Below, piece after piece: positions 1-10,743 of a stretch of 64,000 nt of DNA (positions within the stretch are counted from its first letter, which is position 1; the number at the start of each line of letters is the position of its first letter). A program made the translations under genes and the position numbers. This DNA comes from Lycium barbarum (taxonomy: Eukaryota > Streptophyta > Magnoliopsida > Solanales > Solanaceae): contig NC_083341.1 of the NCBI RefSeq assembly GCF_019175385.1, positions 18,112,203 to 18,176,202 on the forward strand, in the 5' to 3' direction. The notes beneath the pieces were generated by a model, which had not been told where the DNA came from, ran no database searches, and saw nothing but the letters and a program-made list of their open reading frames with translations.

Positions 1-448
1 AGATCATTATGTTTACGAATACGTAATAATAAACCAGTTATCATTTAATTTCTGTCACCATACATATTCTTTGACTATCCTTCCTCTGGTACCTCTCTCT
101 TTAGTAGGCACCTTTTTCCTTTTTTTTTTTTTTTAATTTTTTTTTTTTATAGATGAGTTGGAGGTGGACGATGAAACCACCCCAACTCATGCTTCTAATA
201 TAGTAAAAACTTGTTAAAATATCTTAAGTAAATAACTTAGCATCCAGAAGCCAAAAGTCTAACTGGGTGCTATGGTTGTTCGGGCCGATAAATTGTCGGC
301 TCCGAACTTCATCGTGTGATCGAAACCAACTTCAAGCGTCTGCATTGTTGTTATTCTTTTCCATTTTTTTTGTTTTTTGGTCTGCATTGTTATTCTTTTA
401 CTTTTTTTTTTCTCCTTATTTGCATTTCTATCTTACTTTGTTTATTTA
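1..448. other. AT-rich intergenic sequence, no gene seen
   Basis: Long T-runs (for example around 117-147 and 390-410) and short stop-rich frames only. The 60-residue frame at 267-449 is hydrophobic low-complexity translation of T-rich DNA and has no recognisable motif. Confidence 0.6.
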
Positions 449-670
449 GAGCCCGTTTGGATTGACTTATAAGTTGTTTTCAGCTTTTTTGAGTGTTTGA
501 CTAGCCAGCTTAAAGTCATTTTGTGCTTGAAATAAGTTCAAAAAAATAATTGAATTCATTTGACTTAGCTTATCTAAAGCAGCTTATAAGCTAAAAACAA
601 CTTATAAGCTTAAAAAAAAAAAAAAAAAAAAATTACCCCAACTTAGGCATAAGCAAATCCAAACTGGCTC
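449..670. mobile_element. MITE with imperfect terminal inverted repeats
   Basis: The left end begins GAGCCCGTTTGGATT and the reverse complement of the right end reads GAGCCAGTTTGGATT, giving about 15-bp inverted termini on a 222-bp AT-rich body with internal TTATAAG inverted repeats and an A-run at 610-630. There is no coding capacity. Size and termini suggest a hAT-like MITE. The target duplication is not clear, so the superfamily is uncertain. Confidence 0.6.
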
Positions 671-1479
671 TTAGTCTACTGTGTTGCTGTCAATATCAGG
701 CCCATATCCTTTTTCGTTAGTGCTTTCTTTTTTCAGTTCTGTTTTTGTTCCATTTCCACATACTAATTGAGGTCTGAGAAGGCATTTCTCTTTCTGGCTT
801 TTCCCTTTTAGTTTCTTTTTTTCATTTTATTTTCTCCTCCCAAATTCACTTCCCAAAATATATTATATTGTCCCACATAGTGAAACTCATTTTCTTCCTT
901 GTTACAGTTCTTTCTTCTCTATTATTTTTTATAATAAATGTCGTTTAAGACTTTCAAAATATGAAAACGCCGAGAATAACTGTGAATAGTAAATATTTTA
1001 ATTAAAAATTAATAATATCTATAATAGTTTTCATGTTGGATATTTACCATCAAATTTCAAATAGTTGTACACTTATACTATTTAATATTTATAGCATTGT
1101 TCGTTAGTAGAGGGAATTTAGGAATAAAATATGATGATTCAACTTTAGATTCTTGCTATTGAATCCATAACACTTTTGAAATTATAGGTTCAAAATGTTA
1201 AATTTGTTGGTGTTCTTTTACGTATATATCCATATTCTGTGTGAAAAGCGCTAAATTTAGTTGAATCCATAAATATATTCTATACACCTATTTGCGCTAG
1301 ATATAATGGAGCACCCATTGCTTCAAAATCCTGGATCCGTCACTGTGTCACTCTCTCCCTTTACTTTTACTTGTCGATGTTAACATATCAAGGAAAAAAA
1401 TCTTCCTCTTATTTTATCTTTCACATTAATTATTCATTTTTAAATCATTTTCTGAGGCTATTGAGACTGTATACCAATA
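671..1479. other. Intergenic, no gene seen
   Basis: AT-rich sequence without a credible coding frame. A short stretch near 1295-1345 (cattgcttcaaaatcctgga) looks like a common Solanaceae repeat tail, but I cannot delimit an element. Confidence 0.45.
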
Positions 1480-2115
1480 AATATGGATATTATGATAAAA
1501 TATATACTTGATTTATTAATTTTCAAAGAACGTGAAAAGTCAAAAGTGAACAAATTATGTATAGGAGCATTAAAATAACTTTTGGTGCAAATTTGCATTG
1601 CTATTGTTCATCCTCTCTTCGCGTTTAAAATATTGACAAAGAAGGAAAACGGGGATAATAGAAATAGAAAAGAAGATAAATATAGAATACAAAAATAGAC
1701 ATATATCTTTAGTAATGTGGCCAAGTAATATGGACGAAGAGAGTACTTCATTTTTATTAATTCTTAAAGAATGTAAAAAGTCAAGTATAGTAATGTGGCT
1801 AAGTAATACGGGACGGAAGGAGTACTTCATTTATTAATTCTTAAATAACGTGAAAAGTAAAAAATGAACAAGTAAAAGTGCACGAAGGAAATAAATATGT
1901 GTCGGAGAATTAAAATAGAAGTGCACACATATATACATGAGAAGAGAATAAATATTTAGCTAGAACACGAAAATCAAAAGTGAACAAGTAAAAGTGCACG
2001 GAGGAAATAAATGTGTTGGAGAATTAAATTTAAAGTGCATACGTCTATACATGAGAAGAGAATTAAATATTAAGTACTATGACATTTGTCTACGTTAATA
2101 TGGACAAAGGGAGTA
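1480..2115. repeat. Degenerate tandem repeat related to Stowaway ends
   Basis: Blocks containing 'acgtgaaaagt', 'gaacaagtaaaagtgcacg', 'aggaaataaat' and 'acatgagaagagaat' recur at about 1846-1965 and 1966-2090. 'GGAGTACTTCATT'-type motifs recur near 1740, 1820 and 2110. The unit is roughly 120-130 bp. The motif resembles the CTCCCT/GGGAG ends of Stowaway-like MITEs, so this may be a cluster of decayed MITE copies. No gene. Confidence 0.5.
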
Positions 2116-2148
2116 CTTCATTTTTATTAATGTAGTTGAAATAACTGA

Positions 2149-2283
<135 letters not shown>

Positions 2284-2342
2284 TAGTGGGGTGAGCTAAG
2301 CCTTGGAAATCGTAATGTCATAATGCTTTTCAAATCCTCCTG

Positions 2343-2453
2343 ATTGGTGAACCGGCAGATTAGTTTGCAACCCCTTTGGAAATATTACCTGAATGATATT
2401 TCTTTCCTGTATTTCAAATACTTCGTACAGTGCCCAATAAATTATTAGGGGTT
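2343..2453 (+). pseudogene. petD: petD (cytochrome b6f subunit IV) fragment, NUPT
   Basis: In frame the + strand reads IGEPAD, a stop, FATPLEILPE, a stop, then YFFPVFQILRTVPNKLLGV. This is the conserved C-terminal half of cytochrome b6f subunit IV (plastid petD). The tryptophan after ILPE has become TGA and the proline after PAD is TAG, so the copy is dead. A more decayed upstream part is probably present from about 2290. In the plastid, psbB and petD lie in one operon separated by psbT, psbH and petB; here they sit about 70 bp apart, so the insert is rearranged or internally deleted. Confidence 0.85.
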
Positions 2454-2800
2454 CGAATAAATTTCCTGAGATCCTCTTCCTTTCGAACTACAAACATGGG
2501 AATTGTTGAAATAACTCTTTGATTGAAAGAGGATGATTCCTATAATACATTACTCCAGTCGAGCCCAATGGAATTTCAAATCTTATTTTTTTCAAAACGT
2601 GTTGCAAATATTTACTCTTTCAATCCCTATTTCATTTGTAGGGTTAACTCGTGACTTCTCAGATCTCAGAATACATGAATTAATCTCTGGTTCATTCCGC
2701 CATCCCGACCAGTGAATCATTAAGATTCCCTTTTCAATAGAATCTTTTGCATTCACAAGTTCCGTCGTTCCCATCACTTCTTACTTAATGGTTAGGTTTA
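2454..2800. other. Probable continuation of the plastid-derived insertion
   Basis: The sequence after petD is less AT-rich than its surroundings and has the look of plastid spacer DNA (around 2640-2790). I cannot name the plastid locus. Two overlapping 60-residue frames on opposite strands have no recognised domain and are probably chance frames. Confidence 0.35.
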
Positions 2801-2833
2801 AATTCTACAATGGAGCTCAGAATTAAATTGGTT

Positions 2834-3172
2834 CTTGAGTACAACATGGAATGCTCTATGTACAATTTGTTAATGCTATGTTGGTCCTCTTTTGGCACTT
2901 ATATAAGTGTACAATTTTTGAAGCGGTTGGTACAAGGAGGGACAGCCGTGTTTGTCCCTCCACCGCTCTTATAAGAAATAGAAATATATAGAATAGAATA
3001 TAATATAATAGAAATAGATGGGTACAACATGGAATGCTCTATGTACAATTTGTTAATACTATGTTGGTCCTCTTTTGGCGTTTATATATATAGAAATAGA
3101 TGAGTACAACATGGAATGCTCTATGTACAATTTATTAACGCTATGTTGGTCCTCCTTTGGCACTTATACATA
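2834..3172 (+). repeat. Three direct copies of a ~70-bp unit
   Basis: A unit beginning GTACAACATGGAATGCTCTA and running through TATGTTGGTCCTC to TTATA occurs near 2837, 3021 and 3103. Copies differ by a few substitutions. The first two are separated by an insert of about 110 bp containing AGGGACAGCCGTGTTTGTCC; the last two are almost adjacent. Confidence 0.8.
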
Positions 3173-3188
3173 ATAGAAAAATATAATA

Positions 3189-3456
3189 GGCGTTTGGCCA
3201 TGAAAATCAAATATTTTTCACTTTATTTAGTATTTTGGAGTTGGAGTTGGAGTTGCGTTTGGTTATAATTTTTGCAAAGAATATTTGGTTGTTTGAATGT
3301 ATTGAAAGTGAAAAAAGTGGGGAAAAAAAGTGAAAAACAAGTTTTGGTTGTTTTCCAAAAGTTGTATTTAAAATTTTTATGGCCAAACACCATAAAGTAA
3401 AAAAAGTGAAAAAATATTCCAAAAAAAGTGAATAATTCTCATGGACAAGCAGGCCC
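3189..3456. mobile_element. PIF/Harbinger-like (Tourist) MITE
   Basis: The left end is GGCGTTTGGCCATGA. The interior contains TTTTGGAGTTGGAGTTG and ATGGCCAAACAC, and the right end is a decayed inverted terminus (CATGGACAAGCAGGCCC). It is the same family as the copy at 21579-21855, which has a clean TTA target duplication. About 270 bp, no coding capacity. Confidence 0.7.
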
Positions 3457-3534
3457 ATAATATTTGTATAATTGTGTATAATCAATGTATAGTGTCTACT
3501 CTCTATGTAATGACTGGCAAAACTAAACAATGAA

Positions 3535-3690
3535 TTCGAACCGGGAGGTCACAGGTTCGAACCGTAAAAATAGCCTCTTGTAAAAATGCAGGGTAAGATT
3601 GCATACAATAGACTCTTGTGGTCCGGTCCTTCTCCGAACCCCACGCATATCGGGAGCTTAATGCACCGGATTGCCTTTCTTAATTTCAGG
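3535..3690 (+). mobile_element. Au-like SINE
   Basis: Contains a Pol III B-box-like GGTTCGAACC at 3552-3561, followed by 'tgcagggtaagattgcatac', 'tgtggtccggtccttct' and 'gggagcttaatgcaccgg'. This series matches my memory of the Au SINE family of angiosperms. The A box is not obvious, so the copy may be 5'-decayed. I did not find a convincing target duplication. Confidence 0.7.
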
Positions 3691-3938
3691 AAAAAAAATG
3701 CTATTTTAAAGGCCAAATCTGGTAGTAATATAATTGGACAAAACTTAATATGAAGAAATTCATATTTTTTGAAAATTTAGTGAAAAACACTATAAATTGG
3801 TCATTTATAATGAGATTCAAGTGTGCAAAATTTGGAAGCTTATGGTTCTTGGATTTGGGGATGAACAAAAAGACACAACTTGAAAGAAAGAGAATTTTTT
3901 TTGGTGATGATCTTTTTCATATGCTGATGAGACTCCTT

Positions 3939-4455
3939 GAGAAAATGAGAAAAATGATCCTTTATGTTTGAGAGAAGGTTCAAAATAGCTCCTTTAAGTA
4001 TGCACTGAAGAGTCTTGGTCCTTAAGTTTGTTAAAAGTTAATATTTTTAGTCCTCATTAAATATTTACCGAACTATGTCAGTTGAATTTAATGTGTATTG
4101 TTTGTGTGGGCGGAGGGGGGGTGGAGGGAGGGGGGGGGGGGGGGGGAATAGCAGTAACTCACATTTAGAGGTAAATTTTTTGTAATTTTGTTATTTTTTA
4201 TTTAGTTTTAGATTCGAATGTACCTCTTTGGTGTCCAGTGTAGTTTTTTTATATTGCATATTTTTTTGATCTGAAGGGACTTTCTCGGTTCTCCATTGCT
4301 TGCGTCAAATCGAACGAACATAAATTGTTAAATGTTTGATGGAGACTAAATGGTTAATTTTTAACAAACTTAAGGACCAAATGTTGTTAATACATACTTA
4401 AGTGACTATTTCAAACCTACTCTCAAATATAAGGGATCATTTTTATCATTTTCTC
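3939..4455. mobile_element. Foldback (Mutator-type) element, ~0.5 kb
   Basis: The ends are long inverted repeats. The left end starts GAGAAAATGAG then AAAATGATCC, and the right end runs GGATCATTTTTATC to ATTTTCTC. Inner matching blocks include TTAAGTTTGTTAAAAGTTAA against its complement near 4360. Flanks GAGACTCCTT and GAGAATCTTT match at 8 of 10 positions and may be a decayed target duplication. A G-rich run lies inside at 4108-4147. No transposase. Confidence 0.65.
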
Positions 4456-4896
4456 GAGAATCTTTCATGTCAGGAAGAATTATTTTTATCTTCTTGCTGC
4501 ATTTGGAAAGTAGTCGAGAATGCAGATAATGGCACTATAATTTTTTAAATTTGGTCGAGAATTAGAGTCTTTCACATGTGATTTCAAGTCACATATGCCA
4601 AAAAGTTGGAAATTGTGCCTATAACTGGGTATGGTTAAAAGCATGGAGGATGCTACTGTCTTTTTATCTTTATTTTTCCAATTCTGATACTACAATTATT
4701 TTGAGGGATTAAAGAATGAAAATGAGAAAGAAGAATAAAATGAATTGAACTCATATTCAGATTATAATTAAGTTCTGGCGGTGTTACTGTTTTATTTTTA
4801 ATTTCAAAGATTTTTGTCGTTGATTTAAAAATGTTTGCTCTATACTAGGACAGCCCCCAACCAACACATGCGCACCCACAAGCTGAGTAGCAAACG

Positions 4897-5581
4897 TGTT
4901 TACCCCGAATCTGGATAATCAATTGAATTTGTAAGTGGGTATAGGATATGTGTTTGAATCTCAATGTATACCATAGGGAATAGAGTATATGGACATTATG
5001 TGGTGACACAATTGATGAAGTGTATTAATGCTTGGTAAATGACACGCAACACTTGTTTGAGGAAATACAATGAACATGCAAATGGCCACTATGGACCGAA
5101 TTAGATCTTAGAAAGAGAGAGCGATTGTATATATGCTTTGATGTTACAAGTGTTCTTTGAAAATGAATGAGCCAACCCCCTCATAGGGGGTGGATGAGCT
5201 CTATTTATAGTGTTGCCTCTATGGGTCTTCTACCATACAAATTGTTAAAATAATAATAATAAGGACAACTCTGAACGGATTTGGTGGGATTAAGTTGGCC
5301 ATACGGTCTGACACACGCATGGTTGGTGGTTGACCATGGCAGGACGCTACTGACGTATGACTTGTGTGCAACGGCTGTACCGGACCAACGACACGGATAC
5401 TCGGGGTAACGACCTCAAGCAACTCGGTGATGAAGGGACCAGACCAAATGGTCACCCCGATCGGTTCCGGGCAGGCGTTCCTCCAGTTCAGAGTGAAAGT
5501 TTTCATGTACGTTCTTGCTCCCCTCTTCCTTCGGTTTCTCGTTTCACCGGTTTGACTCATGCCCGGTTTTTACCGTATACA
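4897..5581. mobile_element. Solo LTR (685 bp) with perfect 5-bp target duplication
   Basis: The segment begins TGTTTACCCC and ends CCGTATACA, the TG...CA termini of an LTR. AAACG lies directly before it (4892-4896) and directly after it (5582-5586), a perfect 5-bp duplication. A TATTTATA stretch near 5208-5216 could be the LTR TATA box. GC-rich frames at 5219-5599 on both strands lie wholly inside the LTR and are chance frames. No internal region or second LTR is adjacent, so this is a solo LTR left by LTR-LTR recombination. The family is not identified. Confidence 0.8.
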
Positions 5582-5586
5582 AAACG

Positions 5587-6040
5587 TTTTAGGTTCTAAT
5601 CTAAGATAGAAATATTAGTTTCTCGCCATGTGCATTAATACACAATTCACAGCGATGGCTTGTTTGTCGAGGTTTGAGTAAATAGTCACACAAAAAGAAA
5701 GTACAAGTTTTGTGAATGATTAATGTAGATCGTCATATAATGAGTTGTTTGTCGAGGTAAATGATATATTGGATATTGTATGAACTTAATATTAACAATC
5801 AAAATTTAATTGGATACACATGATTTTCTTAATTACTTATTATGATTTGATGAGGTATACACATGTAATAAAACGTACTCACATGATAGACTCCAAGATT
5901 AGATCTCTTCTCCACTTCACTCACAACAAACTAATATACGTTCTGAAGCAATAATAATGAAAGCAATGATAATAAAAAGAAAGAACACACAATTTTGCGT
6001 GGGAAACCCTTAAGGGGAGGAAACCCGCAGTCAGGCACCA
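5587..6040. other. Intergenic, no gene seen
   Basis: AT-rich. 'gtgggaaacccttaaggggag' near 6000 resembles an LTR-retrotransposon leader or LTR piece, but no boundary could be set. Confidence 0.4.
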
Positions 6041-6222
6041 ACTCTTATCATTTTCAATAAAAAATAATTATAGGATACATAATACACCATTTAAGCCAAA
6101 CTTATATCGGTTGTCAATACCCCAAACCCTAACTCTTATCATTTTCAATAAAAAATAATTATAGGATACATAATACACCATTTAAGCCAAACTTATATCG
6201 GTTGTCAATACCCCAAACCCTA
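6041..6222 (+). repeat. Exact 91-bp tandem duplication
   Basis: The block starting ACTCTTATCATTTTC at 6041 and ending at CCCCAAACCCTA is repeated from 6132 with no difference I can see over 91 bp. An exact copy in AT-rich neutral DNA indicates a very recent duplication (or an assembly artefact). Confidence 0.9.
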
Positions 6223-6690
6223 GAGTTTCTTAGGGTGTCATCAAGTTTTTTTTTTTTCAATTAACTTACTGCTTCTTGCTTCGTCAATCGCGGGGTGCTG
6301 TCGCAGTGGCATATGCAGAATTTTTCAAAAAGGGTGTCAACATTTAAAGAAGAGAATAAATTAAACAAATTAGAGGGAAGAAGAACAATTTTTTGAAGTT
6401 AGGTTTAAAGATTTAGCTTGACTAATCCAGTCAAAGATGGCTTAAAGTAATTTAATGTCTAACATAAAAATAAAAGGAGTCGATCTTGGTTGATTAATTT
6501 GTTTGATCCTTTTTGGGAGAAGGGTTTGAGAGTTAGAGTCTCGCTAAAAGTTTGTTTTTAGCAATTAAGCGCTTAAAATTTAAAAATAATCACACATATT
6601 CATTGCGAACGAGAATAAAACTCGGGGTGGATGCTACAGAAGCGAGCCGATTAACCAGTAAGCCATGTAGCACTTTGTGTCAATTTACTT
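6223..6690. other. Intergenic, no gene seen
   Basis: Contains repeat-like stretches ('cagaatttttcaaaaagggt' near 6315 and 'agccgattaaccagtaagcc' near 6645) but no delimitable element or credible reading frame. Confidence 0.4.
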
Positions 6691-6699
6691 TACTACTAT

Positions 6700-7186
6700 T
6701 AAGAAGCATGGGTTTGCACCCAGCTTCGTCGTTCGTTTTCCAACCAACCAATATTACCCAATATTTAGTCTGTTTTCCAACCAACCAATATTAGCCAATA
6801 TTTAAAAAAAAAAAAAAGTGGTCCTCATATTAAACACCAATCAACCAATATTAAAAAAAAAAGTAAAAAAAGTGAAACCCACCATCTCCAACTCACGGGG
6901 AAAAAAAATGGATCCCATATTAGCAAAATCAAGCAATATTAAAAAAAAGTAAATCCCATATTAAAAAAATAAACAATGTCAAAAAAAAATGTGCAGACTT
7001 TATATTCGTAGTAAACACTAATATAATAAAGTTTTAGATACGGAGCACAAACTACAATATTATATTAATCGTGTTTTGAACATAGTATCCCATATTGACA
7101 AAATCAAGCAATATATAAAAAAAGTGAATCCCATATTAAAAAAACAAACAATGTCAAAAAAAAAGTGGAGATTTTGTATTCGTAGC
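6700..7186 (+). repeat. AT-rich repeat array, left part (split by the Gypsy element)
   Basis: Begins with a tandem pair of TTTTCCAACCAACCAATATT units (about 6738 and 6775). It continues with short modules 'cccatattaaa', 'caaaatcaagcaatat' and 'gtattcgtag', then the longer module ACACTAATATAATAAAG, TTTTAGATACGGAGCACAAA, ATTAATCGTGTTTTGAACAT. The same modules resume at 17220, so the array was one piece before the Gypsy insertion at 7186/17220. Confidence 0.85.
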
Positions 7187-9589
7187 TGTTACACCTCGGA
7201 AAATTTCCCGTTGGTACGCAAGTAAATGAACTAATGAGGTGTGCGAGGAGTGCGAGTGTATAATGTTTCATGGGAAATGTATGTAAAGGGATGTGGATGA
7301 TTAGAATGAAAAGTCGAGAAATGAGAAAAATTGAAAGTTGGCAAAACTGCCCAGTGGTCGTATATTGCAAAATACGGACCGTAAAGTGCAATACGGTCCG
7401 TAAACTGGCAGTCGTAAACTGTCATGCAAAAGCTTCAGCTTTCTGCCAGTGGTCGTAAAGTGCAAATACAGACCGTAAACTGGTATACGGTCCGTAAACT
7501 GCCAGGTCGTAAACTGGCATACCAAACTTCAACTTTCTGCCAGCTGAGGAAGAGGTATAATACGACCTGGTGGACGGACCGTAAAGTGATTTACGGCCCG
7601 TAAACCATGGTCGTAAATCACTATGCATGCAGGCCAAAGTTTCTGGTTCTGCTTAAGCTTAAAAACGACCACGAGGGACGGTCCGTAAACTGAAATACGG
7701 ACCGTAAACCTCCATGGACGACCACTGTTCACCCAGCACAGATTTTTCAATTCATTAAATATGAGGATCAAGACTTGTCTTATTTCATTTACAACATTAC
7801 ACCACTTCTCTCTACATTTATTTTATGAGTTTTCAAGGATTATAAGTCATCCATAACATTAAGACAAGTAAATCAAGGATAAGAGAATCATCAAGGATCA
7901 TCCAAGTCAAGAAATCCAAATGGAGAAAAACTAGGATTTTGCTCAAAGAAGAGTATTATCAACCAAAGCTGATTCCTACAACTTCTAAGGTAAGATTCAT
8001 GATTTTTACAAGATGTTTGAGGTATTGGAGAATTAAAATACATGGATTGTAGAAAATGTGGTCAACTAGGTCATGAATGATGAATAGTGACATTTTGAGA
8101 AATAGTTTGAATTGAGTTATGAATGTTGTTGTGTTGTGATATGAATGTGTTATAAATGGTATTAAGATCATGAACTAAACACTTTAGACCAATGGACGAA
8201 GATGGGTGTTATAATCATGCATGTGGGTGAATTAGAGGCAAATTGAGGAATTCTAGATAATGTGGATAATGTGAATGACTAATGGCCATTGTTATGATAT
8301 TAATGAAGGTATAAACGCTAGCATTGGAAGGGAACGTGCAAGCATAGAATAGTTCGACGGAAAGGTATGTAAGGCTAACCCTTCTTTCATAAGGCATGGT
8401 TCTTGGCCAAATTCCTAAATTCCTCTATATGAGTATGTTGTCTTCACATGGTTGACATTCCGAGCTCATAAGCTCACGACCCTTGATATGTACTATGCTT
8501 ATACTACGTTCCTCGTATGACGAGTAAGTCTATAATGTAAACGTAACGATAATGATGAGGATAGAAATGATGATGAGAGTAAAATGAGACTAGAGATGCT
8601 TACGAGCTACAATATATGTGTATGTGTGCCTATGAAGGGCTATAATAAGACCCCGAGCTTATGATGCCGGGTAAGACTATATGTATAAAGTATGTACACG
8701 ATTACGAAATGCGCGCACACCTCTGCAGAGGGTACGGATAACCCTGATGCCTTGGTAGGGCCAGGTATGTATGACCTTGAGCCTTGGTTGGCCAAGTATG
8801 TATAAGACACCGATCCCATGAGGTCGGGTATGCTATGTAAATGCTATGTATATGAAATGACTATGTATATAATATGAATATGAATGTGAAAAGACTATGT
8901 ATAGGAATACGGATAAGGACATGTATACGAATATGAGCACAAGTATGGTACGAGTATTACTATGGGATACGAACGACGATGTATGCAAGTAAGCGACATG
9001 ATGATGATATTACTGTCTCCCCTCCTATGCTATCTTCATATGATATCTATTCTGCTTCTATATTGATGTTGATCATGCTTTACATACTTAGTACATTCTT
9101 CGTACTGACGTCCTTTTGTTTGTGGACGCTGTGTCATGCCCGCAGGTGCGCAGGGAGACAGATTTGATCCTTAGCTGCCTATTCGGAGATTTCATAGAGA
9201 GCTCCATTTCCTTCGGAGCCATATCGTTTGGGTACTCATTCTTTTGTGTATATAATTAGGGGCATAGCGGGGTCCTGTCCCGCTAATGTGATATGTTATA
9301 CTCTTAGAGGCTCGTAGACGTGTGTGTATGTGGGTAGATGTGTTTGGCCTTGTCGGCCTATGTTTTGTATATCATTTTGTCGGCCACGTTGTCCCATGTA
9401 TATTGATGTAGCATAAATGCCTATGATAATATAAATGTGTGGTTGTCCATATGGGACTAGTTGACGAATCAATGGAAATGCATGTATAATTATGTGGCTC
9501 ACCTAGATGTAAGTATAAGAGTAAGCTAAGAGGGTGCTCGGGTGGGTTAGCACCGGGTGCTCGTCGCGGCCCCGAGTCGGGTCGTGACA
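7187..9589 (+). repeat. 5' LTR of the Gypsy element (2403 bp)
   Basis: Starts TGTTACACCTCGG and ends GGGTCGTGACA. It holds eight copies of a short palindrome related to TACGGNCCGTA between 7373 and 7706, and many 'tatg'-rich stretches in the middle. Compared with the 3' LTR it lacks 13 bp after 'accacttctctcta' (near 7812). No gene is inside; the short frames on both strands are chance. Confidence 0.95.
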
Positions 9590-9593
9590 AAAG

Positions 9594-9605
9594 TGGTATC
9601 AGAGC
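9594..9605 (+). other. Primer binding site (tRNA-Met)
   Basis: TGGTATCAGAGC lies 4 bp inside the 5' LTR end. It is the standard plant primer site complementary to the 3' end of initiator methionine tRNA. Confidence 0.93.
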
Positions 9606-9799
9606 AGTTCAGTCCTAGGATGTGTCTACGAGCCGTGTCTAGTAGAGTCTTGGTTATGGGTGTGTTGCGCGCCACACTTATAAACGAGAAGCTGCGGACA
9701 TCTTAGGAATATATGACCTTCTTTCTTCATAAGAATCGTGCGATAGAGCTATGATGTAAGAAATTCTTGTTCTTAAATCGTGTGTTGTGTATTTCAGAG

Positions 9800-10743
9800 A
9801 TGCCTAAAAAGAAAAAGGCTACAGCAGCCCAAAAGGGCAAGACGGTGGCAGAAAAGCGGGCAGAAAGAGCACCGCCACCGGTAGTAGAGGAAGATGAGTC
9901 CCAGAATGCGGCTTAATCTCAGTCCTCCCAGACAGTGCCTATTACTGAGGAGCACGTGGGAGCCTCTGCCCCAGCTCCAGCTCCTCCACCGAATGCTTCA
10001 GGCCGAGATGTGAGAGAGGCCATTAATTTGTTGACTCAGTTGGTTGCGGTCCAGACTCAGAGGCCAAGCGCAGGGCAAGGTGATAGGACTGTTAGTCAAG
10101 GGCCCGTGACTTCATTGCTTTGAAACCCCCGGAATTCTTTGGGTCGAAACTGTAGGAGGATCCCCAGGACTTTATTGATGGTATGCTAAGGACGCTCCGG
10201 TTGATACATGCTTCAGACACCGAATCGGTGGAGCTAGCGTCATACAGATTGAGGGATGTCTCAATCCAGTGGTATACGGTTTGGATGGCTTCGCGGGGAG
10301 CCAATGCACCTCCGCCGGTATGGCAAGAGTTTGTCGATGCTTTTCTCCGTCACTACATGCCTCCAGAAGTTCGGCGAGCTAGGGCCGATAAATTCTTGAA
10401 TCTGAGGCAAGGTAGCATGAGTGCTACAGAGTATAATCTCCGCTTCAATTCCTTGGCTAGGTATGCTTCGGCCATGGTAGCGGATATGGGCGATCGGGTG
10501 CACCGGTTTGTGAAAGGCCTAGGGCCACACTTGATGGATAAATGTTTGACTGCGTCCCTTCAGGATGGCATGGATATTGCACGCATTCAGGCACATGCTC
10601 AGGAATTAGAGGAACACCTATAGCAGCGGAGAAATGAACGTGAGCAGGATAGGGGCCATAACAAGAGGGCCAGACCTTCGGGTTCGAGGAGCGAGTCCAG
10701 GGGCGGACACAGACAGCAGTTTCCCAGCCATTCAGGCTATTCT
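9800..10743 (+). pseudogene. gag of the Gypsy element, inactivated
   Basis: The ATG at 9800 opens a basic N-terminus (MPKKKKAT). The frame is stopped by TAA at 9914-9916, where CAA (Gln) would fit the next residues. The same frame resumes (ITEEHVGA...) and then a frameshift between about 10085 and 10123 moves the capsid region (DFIALKPPEFFG) to another frame. A TAG at 10153-10155 precedes the capsid core (DPQDFIDGMLRTLRLI ... YRLRDVSIQWY), and another TAG at 10621-10623 follows LEEHL, where CAG would fit a Gln run. After this the frame is open into pol. The stops look like C-to-T changes in CAA/CAG, as methylated-DNA decay would give. Gag coats the RNA and directs particle assembly; this copy cannot make an intact one. 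Confidence 0.9.

Noticed and set aside
5219..5599. GC-rich frames of up to 113 residues on both strands
   Set aside because: Wholly inside the solo LTR, with no domain and no conserved start.
7104..7771. Overlapping short reading frames on both strands, repeated at 14766-15466
   Set aside because: They lie inside the Gypsy LTRs, are duplicated with them, and reflect the palindrome repeats.
9594..9605. tRNA-Met-like sequence, also at 43271-43283
   Set aside because: Only 12-13 bases directly beside LTR ends: primer binding sites, not tRNA genes.
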